Below are positions 1-6,091 of a stretch of 7,630 nt of DNA, one piece after another. This DNA is from Candidatus Eiseniibacteriota bacterium (GTDB lineage: Bacteria; JAFGKV01), in the NCBI GenBank assembly GCA_025453925.1, contig JALOPK010000296.1, positions 1-7,630 of the forward strand, written 5' to 3'. A program made the position numbers and the translations under genes. How positions within the stretch are numbered: the first letter of the stretch is position 1; each line of letters opens with the position of its first letter. Under the pieces are notes generated by a model. The model worked only from the letters and a program-made list of their open reading frames with translations. It was not told where the DNA came from and ran no database searches.

Positions 1-925
1 TGGGCGATCCGAGCGCGAGAACATCCTCGTCACCGGTCGTCACAAAGCGCAGCCTCTGAGCATGCGGCGTGATCCAGGCATCGGTGTCCGTCTGCCGCCA
101 CGCACTCCCGTGGAGATCAACGCGATCCCATCGGTGAATGAGGCTCCAGCCACGTTCATCGAGCACCTCAGCGCGGAGCAGGGGCCTTCCGCCCTCCATC
201 ACCCGGAGGCCCGCCACCCAACAGCGCAGCCTCACACGGCCCGTTCGGGGGGGCAACTCGAAGGAGATGGTATCCGCGCCGGCCAGGGCCAGGGCGCTGC
301 GGAGAAACCCTCCACGCATGAGGCCGAACTTGCGGCGGCTCAACACCGCCCGTGCTTCCGGGCGCGGTGCCCGGCCTGCCCAGGACAGAAGGGCGTGCGC
401 GCGCCGCTCCTCCGCGGGGCTTGCACCGCGCCTCGACTCCAGCACCACCATGGACTGCAGGGGAGCCTCGCCCGTCACCCCGGAATGCAGAATCTCCAGC
501 GTACCTGAAAACAAGGAAGGATTGTGGAGTCGGAGTTCGCACCAGCTCTTGCCAAGTGGTCCGGAAATGGCAGTGACCGCCCTGCCGGCGGAGACTAGCC
601 GGGCCTCGACGATGCCACCGCGACCCCATCGCTTCGAGTAGGTGAGCCGGACCAGAACCGTGCGTCCGGGATTCAGAGATACCTCTTCCGAGAGGCCCGA
701 CGACTCATTCGGCCGCCGAGCGGGATCTCTCCCGTAGTCGCGGACGGCGAGCAGATCCCACGGGCCCGCTGCGACGCTGTCAGGGATGAGATCGAGGAGG
801 GTGATGATCCCGGCGTCGCGGCCCGGTTGCCCGCGCCCGCCGCAGGAGGCGCCGACGCCCAGTGCCGTTGCCACTGCCAGGGCTGCCGTGGCAGCTCTCA
901 GACGGCGGGCTCGATGGCGCGACAT
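1..925 (-). CDS. Exported lipoprotein-like protein, N-terminal 308 codons (possible sulfatase-type enzyme; gene runs off left edge)
   Basis: Reading the minus strand from the ATG at 925-923, the frame stays open to the window edge, so the gene is partial at its 3' end. The N-terminus has a basic n-region (several Arg in residues 2-10), an Ala-rich hydrophobic stretch (about 11-26) and Cys28 followed by two Gly. That suggests export, perhaps as a lipoprotein, although Gly at -3 makes a poor lipobox. The rest looks beta-rich: alternating hydrophobic strands at about 80-160 and 220-305, with no recognised catalytic motif. A short leader (LLDLIP), a beta-sandwich and a closing strand ending LALGSP resemble the N-terminal part of some large exported sulfatases of the alkaline phosphatase superfamily. 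The catalytic domain would lie outside the window, so this is a weak inference. The gene starts 3 bases after the kinase stop codon, indicating co-transcription and likely translational coupling. No clear Shine-Dalgarno is seen. Confidence 0.72.
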   Translation of the reverse strand, partial: MSRHRARRLRAATAALAVATALGVGASCGGRGQPGRDAGIITLLDLIPDSVAAGPWDLLAVRDYGRDPARRPNESSGLSEEVSLNPGRTVLVRLTYSKRWGRGGIVEARLVSAGRAVTAISGPLGKSWCELRLHNPSLFSGTLEILHSGVTGEAPLQSMVVLESRRGASPAEERRAHALLSWAGRAPRPEARAVLSRRKFGLMRGGFLRSALALAGADTISFELPPRTGRVRLRCWVAGLRVMEGGRPLLRAEVLDERGWSLIHRWDRVDLHGSAWRQTDTDAWITPHAQRLRFVTTGDEDVLALGSP

Positions 926-928
926 GCA

Positions 929-2986
929 CTACCCGGCACAGCTCGGAAGAATGATGTGAAAACTGCTTCCCTCGCCCTGGCGGCTCACCGCCCAGATTCG
1001 CCCTCCCATCTCCACGACGAAATCCCGGCACAAGGTGAGGCCCAGCCCCGATCCTTGCTCACCGATCGTGCCTCTGGTGCGGGGCGACCGATCAAGCTGG
1101 AAGAGGTTCCCGAGATCCGCCTCCGGGATGCCGACGCCACGGTCGGTCACGATGATCTCGGTCTCTCCGCCGGTGGTGGCGGCGCCCACGAGAACCTCAC
1201 TCCCCCGGAAACTGAACTTGATGGCATTGTCGACGAGATTCCTAAGCGCGACGCGCAGCATGTTGAGATCCGCTACCACGACCAGCGTCGGCGGAACGGT
1301 GGAAGAGAGCGCCACCGCTTTCGCGTCCGCGGCGTCCGAGAGTGCCGCAAGAATCTCATCCACGACCTCGCTCACACGCACCGTGGCCGGCTGCTTCTGA
1401 ATGGCTCCCGTCTGTGCTGTCGCCCATTGCAGGAGATTCTCGAGCAGCCGGTGAAGCCGTCGTGCCGACCCATTGATGGTCTCCATGTACTGCTGCAGCG
1501 TGCTGATGTCGAGGCCGTCGCAACAGGTGGCGAGCGAACGGGTAGTCGAGAGAAGCGATGCCAGGGGGCTGCGCAGGTCGTGGGCGATGATGGCAAAGAA
1601 ACGGTCTTTGGTTGCGTTGAGTTGCAGCAGCTCTCCGGTCTGGCGATTGAGAAGCTCCTGCTGATGCATCAGTTTCTTGTTCTGCTCTGCCAGGAGGGCG
1701 GTGTATCGCTTGTTGAGTGAGAGCTGCCGATAGAGCAGACTGGAGAACACGGCGATGGTCACGAACACGGCGCCGAAGGCGTAGATGACGATGCGCTGTT
1801 TCGAGAGTTCATCCTGCCGGCGATTCAACTCCTCGTCTTTCCTCTCGCCGGCGAGATGGAGTTCGAGGATCTCTCGTTCCAGCTTCTCCGACTCGTACTT
1901 GGCCCGCATGTCCTCGATGGCCTGGGTCTTTTCGGCGTTGTAGATGCTGTCGCCGAGCGCGGCGTACTGCTGGTGGAGCCTCAACGCGGAACGGTAGTCT
2001 CCCTGGGCCGAGGCGACTTCGGTGAGCCCTCGGCATGCGTCCATGGCCACGCGACGCGCACCGATCTCGAAGGCCAGATGCAGGCCCTCTTCGAGGTTCT
2101 CGCGGGCCTGATCGAAACGCTGAAGCTGCAGGAGCATGGTGCCAAGAACCACCCGGGTGGTGGCCATGAGGTTTCTGTTCCCCAGTGTGCGGGCGATTTC
2201 CAGCGCTTGCGACAGGTCCTCCAGAGCCGTCTCCACTCGTCCAAGCCGCTGGTGCACGACTCCCATGCTCTGCAGACACGCGGAGATGCCGCTTTTGTCG
2301 CCGAGCTCGGTGCGAATCTCCAGAGCCTTATGATAGTACTCCAGCGCATCCTCATACCGCAACCTGTCGAGGTACACGGCACCGATGCTGGAGAACGCCG
2401 ACGCCCGGTCTCGATCATACCCCTCCTGTTTGTAGAATTCGAGGGCTTTGAAGTAGTAACTCAGTGCCTCGTCGTAGTTCTGCTGGAGACGCATGATGAT
2501 GCCGATGTTGATGTAAATGTACGCCACTTCTGGTGTGATCGGCCGGCGTTCGTAGATGTTCAAGGCCCGCAGGAAGTACTCGAGGGCCTCATCGTAGAGG
2601 CTCCTGCTGTAATACACGGCGCCGATGTTGTTGAACGCGCGGGCGAGACCGGAGGAATCACCAAGGCTCTCGTACAGCGCCAGGGAGGTCAGGTGGGATC
2701 GCAAGGACTCCTGGTAGTCGCCCTGAACCCAGTGGTAGATGCCGAAGACCTGGTGACTTCTGGCGATACCGGATGTCAATCCAAGCCGGCTGGCCAAATC
2801 GAGGGCCTCCTGTGCGTAGGCCCGGGTCCTCTGGGGGTCAGTGCGGTGGGACTCGAAGGCAAGGCTGTTCAAGACAAAAACCCGCGCGGTGTCGGACGTG
2901 ATGCCGCGCAGAACCCCCGCCAGGCTGTCGGCCGCGGTCCGCGCGCCTGCCTGCGGCGCGCAGACAAGGAACGACAGCCAGATCAT
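929..2986 (-). CDS. TPR-containing sensor histidine kinase (685 aa)
   Basis: Membrane sensor kinase that should autophosphorylate and pass phosphate to a response regulator. Numbered from the ATG at 2986: a short signal-peptide-like segment (1-15, ending AGA); eight helical repeats of about 40 residues (35-346), with YDEAL/YEDAL motifs exactly 40 apart at Tyr131, Tyr171 and Tyr211; a charged coiled coil (350-398); one membrane segment (399-419); a second coiled coil; HisKA with H-box AHDLRSP, phosphoacceptor His469; then HATPase with N-box Asn587, G1 DRGVGIP (615-621) and G2 GSGLGL (645-650). All kinase motifs are intact, and there is no receiver domain. The TPRs are predicted to be periplasmic and may bind a protein or peptide partner. 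The frame extends upstream to a GTG at 3163, but a good promoter lies inside that extension, so 2986 is preferred. A TTG at 2989 is also possible. The chosen start lacks a clear Shine-Dalgarno and a basic n-region. The likely partner is the divergent NtrC-type regulator. Confidence 0.93.
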   Translation of the reverse strand: MIWLSFLVCAPQAGARTAADSLAGVLRGITSDTARVFVLNSLAFESHRTDPQRTRAYAQEALDLASRLGLTSGIARSHQVFGIYHWVQGDYQESLRSHLTSLALYESLGDSSGLARAFNNIGAVYYSRSLYDEALEYFLRALNIYERRPITPEVAYIYINIGIIMRLQQNYDEALSYYFKALEFYKQEGYDRDRASAFSSIGAVYLDRLRYEDALEYYHKALEIRTELGDKSGISACLQSMGVVHQRLGRVETALEDLSQALEIARTLGNRNLMATTRVVLGTMLLQLQRFDQARENLEEGLHLAFEIGARRVAMDACRGLTEVASAQGDYRSALRLHQQYAALGDSIYNAEKTQAIEDMRAKYESEKLEREILELHLAGERKDEELNRRQDELSKQRIVIYAFGAVFVTIAVFSSLLYRQLSLNKRYTALLAEQNKKLMHQQELLNRQTGELLQLNATKDRFFAIIAHDLRSPLASLLSTTRSLATCCDGLDISTLQQYMETINGSARRLHRLLENLLQWATAQTGAIQKQPATVRVSEVVDEILAALSDAADAKAVALSSTVPPTLVVVADLNMLRVALRNLVDNAIKFSFRGSEVLVGAATTGGETEIIVTDRGVGIPEADLGNLFQLDRSPRTRGTIGEQGSGLGLTLCRDFVVEMGGRIWAVSRQGEGSSFHIILPSCAG

Positions 2987-3104
2987 CAACTGGATTCGAC
3001 TGCGACACTTCTCAGAGGCACGATGATCCCCGCGGACTGAGATGAGGCCGGGCCGGAGTGGGCGGAGCTTCCACCGGCTGGCGGCTGCTGGGTGGCATGG
3101 GGGT

Positions 3105-3132
3105 ATTATCGACGGGTGGGCTCGACCGTCAA
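3105..3132 (-). promoter_or_regulatory. Sigma70-type promoter of the kinase operon
   Basis: On the minus strand TTGACG (3132-3127) and GATAAT (3110-3105) are separated by 16 bases. Each hexamer matches the sigma70 consensus at five of six positions, which is striking in this GC-rich DNA. Transcription would start near 3098, giving a leader of about 110 bases before the ATG at 2986. The promoter lies downstream of the alternative GTG start at 3163, which argues against that longer start. Confidence 0.55.
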
Positions 3133-3173
3133 GCACAGTGACAGTCTCTCCCCGGGGCTGCACCCACCCGGCC

Positions 3174-3203
3174 GGACAGGCGGGGTCCTGGTGGACAGGC
3201 GGG
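3174..3203. repeat. 11-bp direct repeat, possible regulator-binding site
   Basis: GGACAGGCGGG occurs perfectly at 3174-3184 and 3193-3203, a 19-base period close to two helical turns. It sits between the two divergent promoters, about 75-105 bases upstream of the predicted leftward start and a similar distance from the candidate rightward one. A further GACAG is present at 3140-3144. The position suits an activator or repressor site, but GC-rich DNA yields such matches by chance more often than average DNA. Confidence 0.4.
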
Positions 3204-3209
3204 CGCCCG
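3200..3209. repeat. 10-bp perfect palindrome
   Basis: CGGGCGCCCG reads the same on both strands and overlaps the end of the second direct-repeat copy. It could be half of an operator or simply a GC-rich coincidence. There is no T-tract after it, so it is not a terminator. Confidence 0.25.
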
Positions 3210-3234
3210 TGCCCGGCGTGTCGTGTCTCAGATC

Positions 3235-3263
3235 TTACGCGGGAGGCCGCGGCCTTGTATTAT
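3235..3263 (+). promoter_or_regulatory. Candidate promoter for the response regulator
   Basis: TATTAT at 3258-3263 is a five-of-six match to a -10 hexamer and stands out from its GC-rich surroundings. It would start transcription near 3270, about 55 bases before the ATG at 3325. The -35 position is poor (TTACGC at 3235-3240 with a 17-base spacer), so this promoter would be weak or activator-dependent if real. No sigma54 -24/-12 element was found upstream of this gene. Confidence 0.25.
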
Positions 3264-3313
3264 GGCGCGATGCTGTACGTTGCGCTCCCCTTCCATGCTC
3301 CGGCCGGTTCACC

Positions 3314-3318
3314 GAGGA
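3314..3318 (+). promoter_or_regulatory. Shine-Dalgarno deciding the regulator start at 3325
   Basis: GAGGA ends six bases before the ATG at 3325. The frame is open from an ATG at 3223, but the upstream 34 residues are Arg- and Cys-rich and unlike a receiver domain, while 3325 begins directly at the receiver's first strand. This settles the start. Confidence 0.75.
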
Positions 3319-3324
3319 CGTCGA

Positions 3325-4719
3325 ATGAACAAATCAGCTCAGATACTCATCGCCGACGATGACCCGGATGTCACCTCGTCCCTCGCTTTGGTGCTGCGGC
3401 AAGCGGGGCACCGCCCGCAGACGGTCTCGTCGCCGGCCGAGGCCATCGAGGCCCTGGAGGCTGCAGACTACGACCTGGTAATCCAGGACATGAACTACTC
3501 CCGGAGCACGTCCGGCCAGGAGGGCCTTGAACTGCTGCAGCGGATAAAGGGGAGATGGCCCCACGTTCCGGTCGTGCTGATCAGTGCGTGGGGAACGGTG
3601 GAACTGGCGGTGAGGGGGGTTAAGTCAGGGGCGGTGGACTTCATCACGAAACCATGGACACAGGAGCAGATCTCCCATGTGGTGCGCACCGCCCTGGGGA
3701 TGGCTGACCTCCGGCGCCATGGGCCCGCACGGGGGCCTCTTTCCCGGGCAGCCTTGGAGGAGCGGCACGACTTCGGGAGCCTCATCGGCGAGGACCAGGG
3801 GCTTCTCCGAGTACTGGATATCGTTGCGAAGGTCTCCGAGACCGATGTCCCGGTGCTCATCACGGGGGAGAGCGGCACGGGGAAGGAACTGGTGGCCGAG
3901 GCGATCTGGACCAACAGCTCCCGGCGGAACAAGCCGTTCGTCAAGGTGAACCTTGGGGGCATACCCCCCACGCTTTTCGAGAGCGAGATCTTCGGTCATG
4001 TGCGGGGGGCATTCACCGACGCCAAGCATACCCGTCTGGGGAGATTCGAGGCCGCGAACGGCGGCACCTTGTTCCTCGATGAGATAGGAGACATCGACCC
4101 GAGCTGTCAGGTGAAGCTGCTGCGGGTGTTGCAGGATCGCACCTTCGAGCGGGTCGGTTCGAGTGTGAGCACATCGGTGGACGTGCGGGTCGTCTCGGCG
4201 ACGAATCGTGATCTCGCGACCATGATCGCGTCGGGGGGATTCAGGGAGGATCTTCTCTTCCGCCTGAATCTGATCACGATTCACATGCCGCCCCTGCGTG
4301 AACGCAAGAGCGACATCCCACTTCTTGCAGCACGCTTTCTGCCTCAAGCCGCCTCGTTGTACCGGAAGGGCGATCTTCGACTCGCGCCGGATGCGTTGGA
4401 CTGGCTCGTCGCCCAGCGATGGCCGGGGAATGTGCGTCAGCTCAAACACGTGATCGAACGCACTGTCCTCCTTTCCTCGGCAGAGGAAATCACCGTGCAT
4501 GATCTCCTGGCCGCAGGGCAGGCGGAATTCGGCATACCGACTGCTGACGCCGCCGGGCTCGGCGACGGCATGACGCTCCAGGACATGGAACGGGCGATGA
4601 TCCTGCGGGCAATGGACGAATGCGACGGGAACCTCTCCAAGGTCGCCGAGGCGCTGGGGCTGAGCAGGGGAGCGTTGTACCGTCGGCTGGAGAAGCACGG
4701 TATCCACGCACCCCAGTGA
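3325..4719 (+). CDS. NtrC-family sigma54-dependent response regulator (464 aa)
   Basis: Cytoplasmic two-component regulator that, when phosphorylated, should form an ATPase ring and open sigma54 promoters. Residues 5-125 are a receiver domain: acidic pocket Asp12/Asp13, phosphoacceptor Asp55, Ser87 and Lys109. Residues 150-385 are the sigma54-interaction AAA+ domain: Walker A GESGTGKE (181-188), the sigma54-contact loop as GAFTDA (228-233) rather than GAFTGA, Walker B LFLDE with Asp252/Glu253, an arginine-finger region FREDLLFRL, and a WPGNVRQL sensor-2 motif (366-373). Residues 415-460 are a Fis-type helix-turn-helix. Length and domain order are standard and all catalytic residues are present. 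Divergent placement from the kinase suggests a cognate pair, and the downstream same-strand operon is a plausible target. Assignment to the family is secure; the regulon is not visible. Confidence 0.96.
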   Translation: MNKSAQILIADDDPDVTSSLALVLRQAGHRPQTVSSPAEAIEALEAADYDLVIQDMNYSRSTSGQEGLELLQRIKGRWPHVPVVLISAWGTVELAVRGVKSGAVDFITKPWTQEQISHVVRTALGMADLRRHGPARGPLSRAALEERHDFGSLIGEDQGLLRVLDIVAKVSETDVPVLITGESGTGKELVAEAIWTNSSRRNKPFVKVNLGGIPPTLFESEIFGHVRGAFTDAKHTRLGRFEAANGGTLFLDEIGDIDPSCQVKLLRVLQDRTFERVGSSVSTSVDVRVVSATNRDLATMIASGGFREDLLFRLNLITIHMPPLRERKSDIPLLAARFLPQAASLYRKGDLRLAPDALDWLVAQRWPGNVRQLKHVIERTVLLSSAEEITVHDLLAAGQAEFGIPTADAAGLGDGMTLQDMERAMILRAMDECDGNLSKVAEALGLSRGALYRRLEKHGIHAPQ

Positions 4720-4749
4720 TCGGAGCACCAGCACAACGACCTGCCCTAT

Positions 4750-4765
4750 CCGGGCCGCCGCCCGG
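4750..4765. repeat. Short GC hairpin between regulator and downstream operon
   Basis: CCGGGC and GCCCGG form a perfect 6-bp stem around a 4-base loop, about 30 bases after the regulator's stop codon. No run of T follows, so it is not a convincing intrinsic terminator. It may slow transcript decay or mean nothing. Confidence 0.3.
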
Positions 4766-4797
4766 TCGCGGGGAGTTACCGATGCCGACGGCGGGCC

Positions 4798-4813
4798 AGG
4801 CATGGGGGGTTCA
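4798..4813 (+). promoter_or_regulatory. Weak sigma54-like promoter candidate before the pyruvyl transferase gene
   Basis: Against the TGGCACG-N4-TTGCA consensus, this stretch (AGGCATGGGGGGTTCA) keeps GGCA, the following G and the final CA. It has the right GG-to-C spacing but carries T where the -13 G should be. Transcription would begin near 4823, just before the Shine-Dalgarno at 4831. The match is imperfect and is noted mainly because a sigma54 activator gene lies immediately upstream. Confidence 0.2.
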
Positions 4814-4830
4814 CCGGGGGACCCCGCTGC

Positions 4831-4835
4831 AGGAG
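4831..4835 (+). promoter_or_regulatory. Shine-Dalgarno deciding the start at 4841
   Basis: AGGAG lies five bases before the ATG at 4841, an ideal spacing. An upstream in-frame ATG at 4802 has no such site and adds 13 low-complexity residues. A GTG at 4862 is a less likely alternative. Confidence 0.75.
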
Positions 4836-4840
4836 ACCTG

Positions 4841-6091
4841 ATGAGAGGAAGTGGTTCTGCCGTGAGCGGTCCGCGCGTGCTCCTGGTCGGCTACAATGGC
4901 GCGAACAATACCGGTGCCGAGGCGCTGCTTCTATCGGATATCGCTGACTTCCTCCACGTGTTCGGCCCGGGCGTTTCCCTCACCGTGCCGACTCTGAATG
5001 AGTCGAACCTCCGGCGCTACGTCACTGAGGGGGCCCACCTTCGGATCGTCCCCATCTCGCCGGTGTTCATACGCCCGGTCATGCGCCTTGTCGCCAGTCA
5101 CGATCTCGTCGTGCTGGTCGAGGGCAGTACTTATATGGACACGTGGACGAGCGCATTGCTCTGGTACTTCCTGTGGGCCACTCGATGCGCCACCTCCCGG
5201 GGCATTCCCTGCATCGCCTATGCCGTGGACGCGGGTGCGCTCAGTCCTTTGAACCGCAGGCTGGTCCGGCGCATCGCCAGCGCCACCGACATGATCATCG
5301 TCCGGTCGGCCGCAGCGGCGGAACGGTTGCGCGGCTGGGGCGTCACCGCTCCCCTCCACGACACCGCCGACAACGCGTTCAACTTCGCCCCCCGGGAACG
5401 CGACCTCGACCTGTTGTCTCGGCTGTGGCCGCGACATGGGCGACCCGTGGTCGGCATCGCGCCGGTGGATTTCGCGCGGTGGCCCGTGGTGATTCGCCTC
5501 TGGGGAGGGAAGGAATCCTGCTACCGCTGGCCCTACTACTTCTCCCACTCGAAGTCCCGTTCGGCAGCCGCCGATCGCATGGCGCGGATGCTGGCGGCCT
5601 TCGCCGATTGGCTCGTCGAGAGTCTCGGCGCCGCGGTGGCGCTGTTCTGCATGGAGGAGTTGGACCAGCCCATGGCGCAGAGAATCCTCTCCATGATGCG
5701 TCATCCCGACGCCGCCATGACGTTCTCCGCCCAACGCCTGGATGCATCCCAGATGACCGCCGTCCTTCGCTCCCTTGACTACCTCGTCACCTCTCGGTTC
5801 CACGCCGCCGTGCTCTCTCTACGGGCATCGGTGCCGCAGATCGCCATCGGCCATGATCTCAGGCTGCCGACCCTTTATGCGGATCTCGGGATCCGCGACG
5901 AATTCTTCCTGGAGCACCGCGCCGTCGACCTCGATGTCCTCCAGGCCCGTTTCGACGACATGCGCGTCAGGGAGGTGGAGCTCCGGCGGCGCCTCGCTGA
6001 GGGCCACGCGGCGCACGCCGGGCGTGCGGCGCAGAACCGCCTCCTGCTGGCCCGATTCGCCCGGCAGGCTGCACTACGGACGGTTGAATGA
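4841..6091 (+). CDS. Polysaccharide pyruvyl transferase family protein (416 aa)
   Basis: Classical members of this family transfer a pyruvyl ketal from phosphoenolpyruvate to sugars of exopolysaccharide or cell-wall glycan. The N-terminus (12-30) has the first Rossmann strand and a Gly/Asn loop (VLLVGYNGANNTGAEALL). A second segment, HDLVVLVEGSTYMDT (about 87-101), occupies the place of the usual GGG-x4-D motif but reads E94-G95-S96 with Asp100. The C-terminal half has the hallmark block LDYLVTSRFHAAVLS with Arg319 and His321, followed by SVPQIAIGHD. No signal peptide or membrane helix is evident, so it should act in the cytoplasm. Length is normal for the family. It overlaps the next gene by four bases (ATGA), so the two are very likely translationally coupled. 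Family membership is fairly sure. The acceptor and even the donor are uncertain because the motifs diverge and the partner is a lipid-type enzyme. Confidence 0.88.
   Translation: MRGSGSAVSGPRVLLVGYNGANNTGAEALLLSDIADFLHVFGPGVSLTVPTLNESNLRRYVTEGAHLRIVPISPVFIRPVMRLVASHDLVVLVEGSTYMDTWTSALLWYFLWATRCATSRGIPCIAYAVDAGALSPLNRRLVRRIASATDMIIVRSAAAAERLRGWGVTAPLHDTADNAFNFAPRERDLDLLSRLWPRHGRPVVGIAPVDFARWPVVIRLWGGKESCYRWPYYFSHSKSRSAAADRMARMLAAFADWLVESLGAAVALFCMEELDQPMAQRILSMMRHPDAAMTFSAQRLDASQMTAVLRSLDYLVTSRFHAAVLSLRASVPQIAIGHDLRLPTLYADLGIRDEFFLEHRAVDLDVLQARFDDMRVREVELRRRLAEGHAAHAGRAAQNRLLLARFARQAALRTVE

Larger units (their letters stand above)
2987..3324. other. Divergent intergenic regulatory region
   Basis: These 338 bases separate the start codons of the kinase (leftward) and the response regulator (rightward). 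I see no convincing gene here; short frames across it lack ribosome sites and familiar protein patterns. It contains the AT-richest islets of the area (two TATTAT hexamers at 3104-3109 and 3258-3263), a strong leftward promoter match, an 11-bp direct repeat, a 10-bp palindrome and a Shine-Dalgarno for the rightward gene. The layout suits shared control of both genes, possibly by the regulator itself. That last point is inference. Confidence 0.8.

Noticed and set aside
62-641. Plus-strand frames of 148 and 167 codons at the left edge
   Set aside because: Arg/Pro/Ala-rich and without ribosome sites. The minus-strand frame over the same DNA is open for 308 codons, begins with a signal peptide and follows the kinase directly.
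1856-3040. 394-codon plus-strand open frame opposite the kinase
   Set aside because: It is antisense to the TPR region. Its repetitive Val/Glu/Gly pattern mirrors the TPR codons, and it has no ribosome site or recognisable domain.
2996-3098. Short leader ORF on the minus strand in the kinase 5' leader (ATG at 3098)
   Set aside because: It begins at the predicted transcription start without a ribosome site and encodes a Pro/Ser-rich 28-codon peptide typical of random GC-rich DNA.
2987-3163. N-terminal extension of the kinase to the GTG at 3163
   Set aside because: The extension is atypical in sequence, has no Shine-Dalgarno and would start upstream of the best promoter, so it would not be on that transcript.
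3223-3324. Longer start for the response regulator at ATG 3223
   Set aside because: The 34 added residues do not resemble a receiver N-terminus, and the ATG at 3325 has a well-placed GAGGA.
4750-4765. Intrinsic terminator after the regulator gene
   Set aside because: The stem is only 6 bp and is followed by GC-rich sequence, not a T-tract, so I list it only as a hairpin.
3625-4803. 392-codon minus-strand open frame opposite the regulator
   Set aside because: Antisense shadow of a complete, motif-perfect NtrC-type gene. The composition is His/Arg/Pro-rich and no family is evident.
4931-5803. 290-codon minus-strand open frame opposite the pyruvyl transferase
   Set aside because: Low-complexity Gly/Arg/His-rich translation with no domain; the plus strand has the family motifs.
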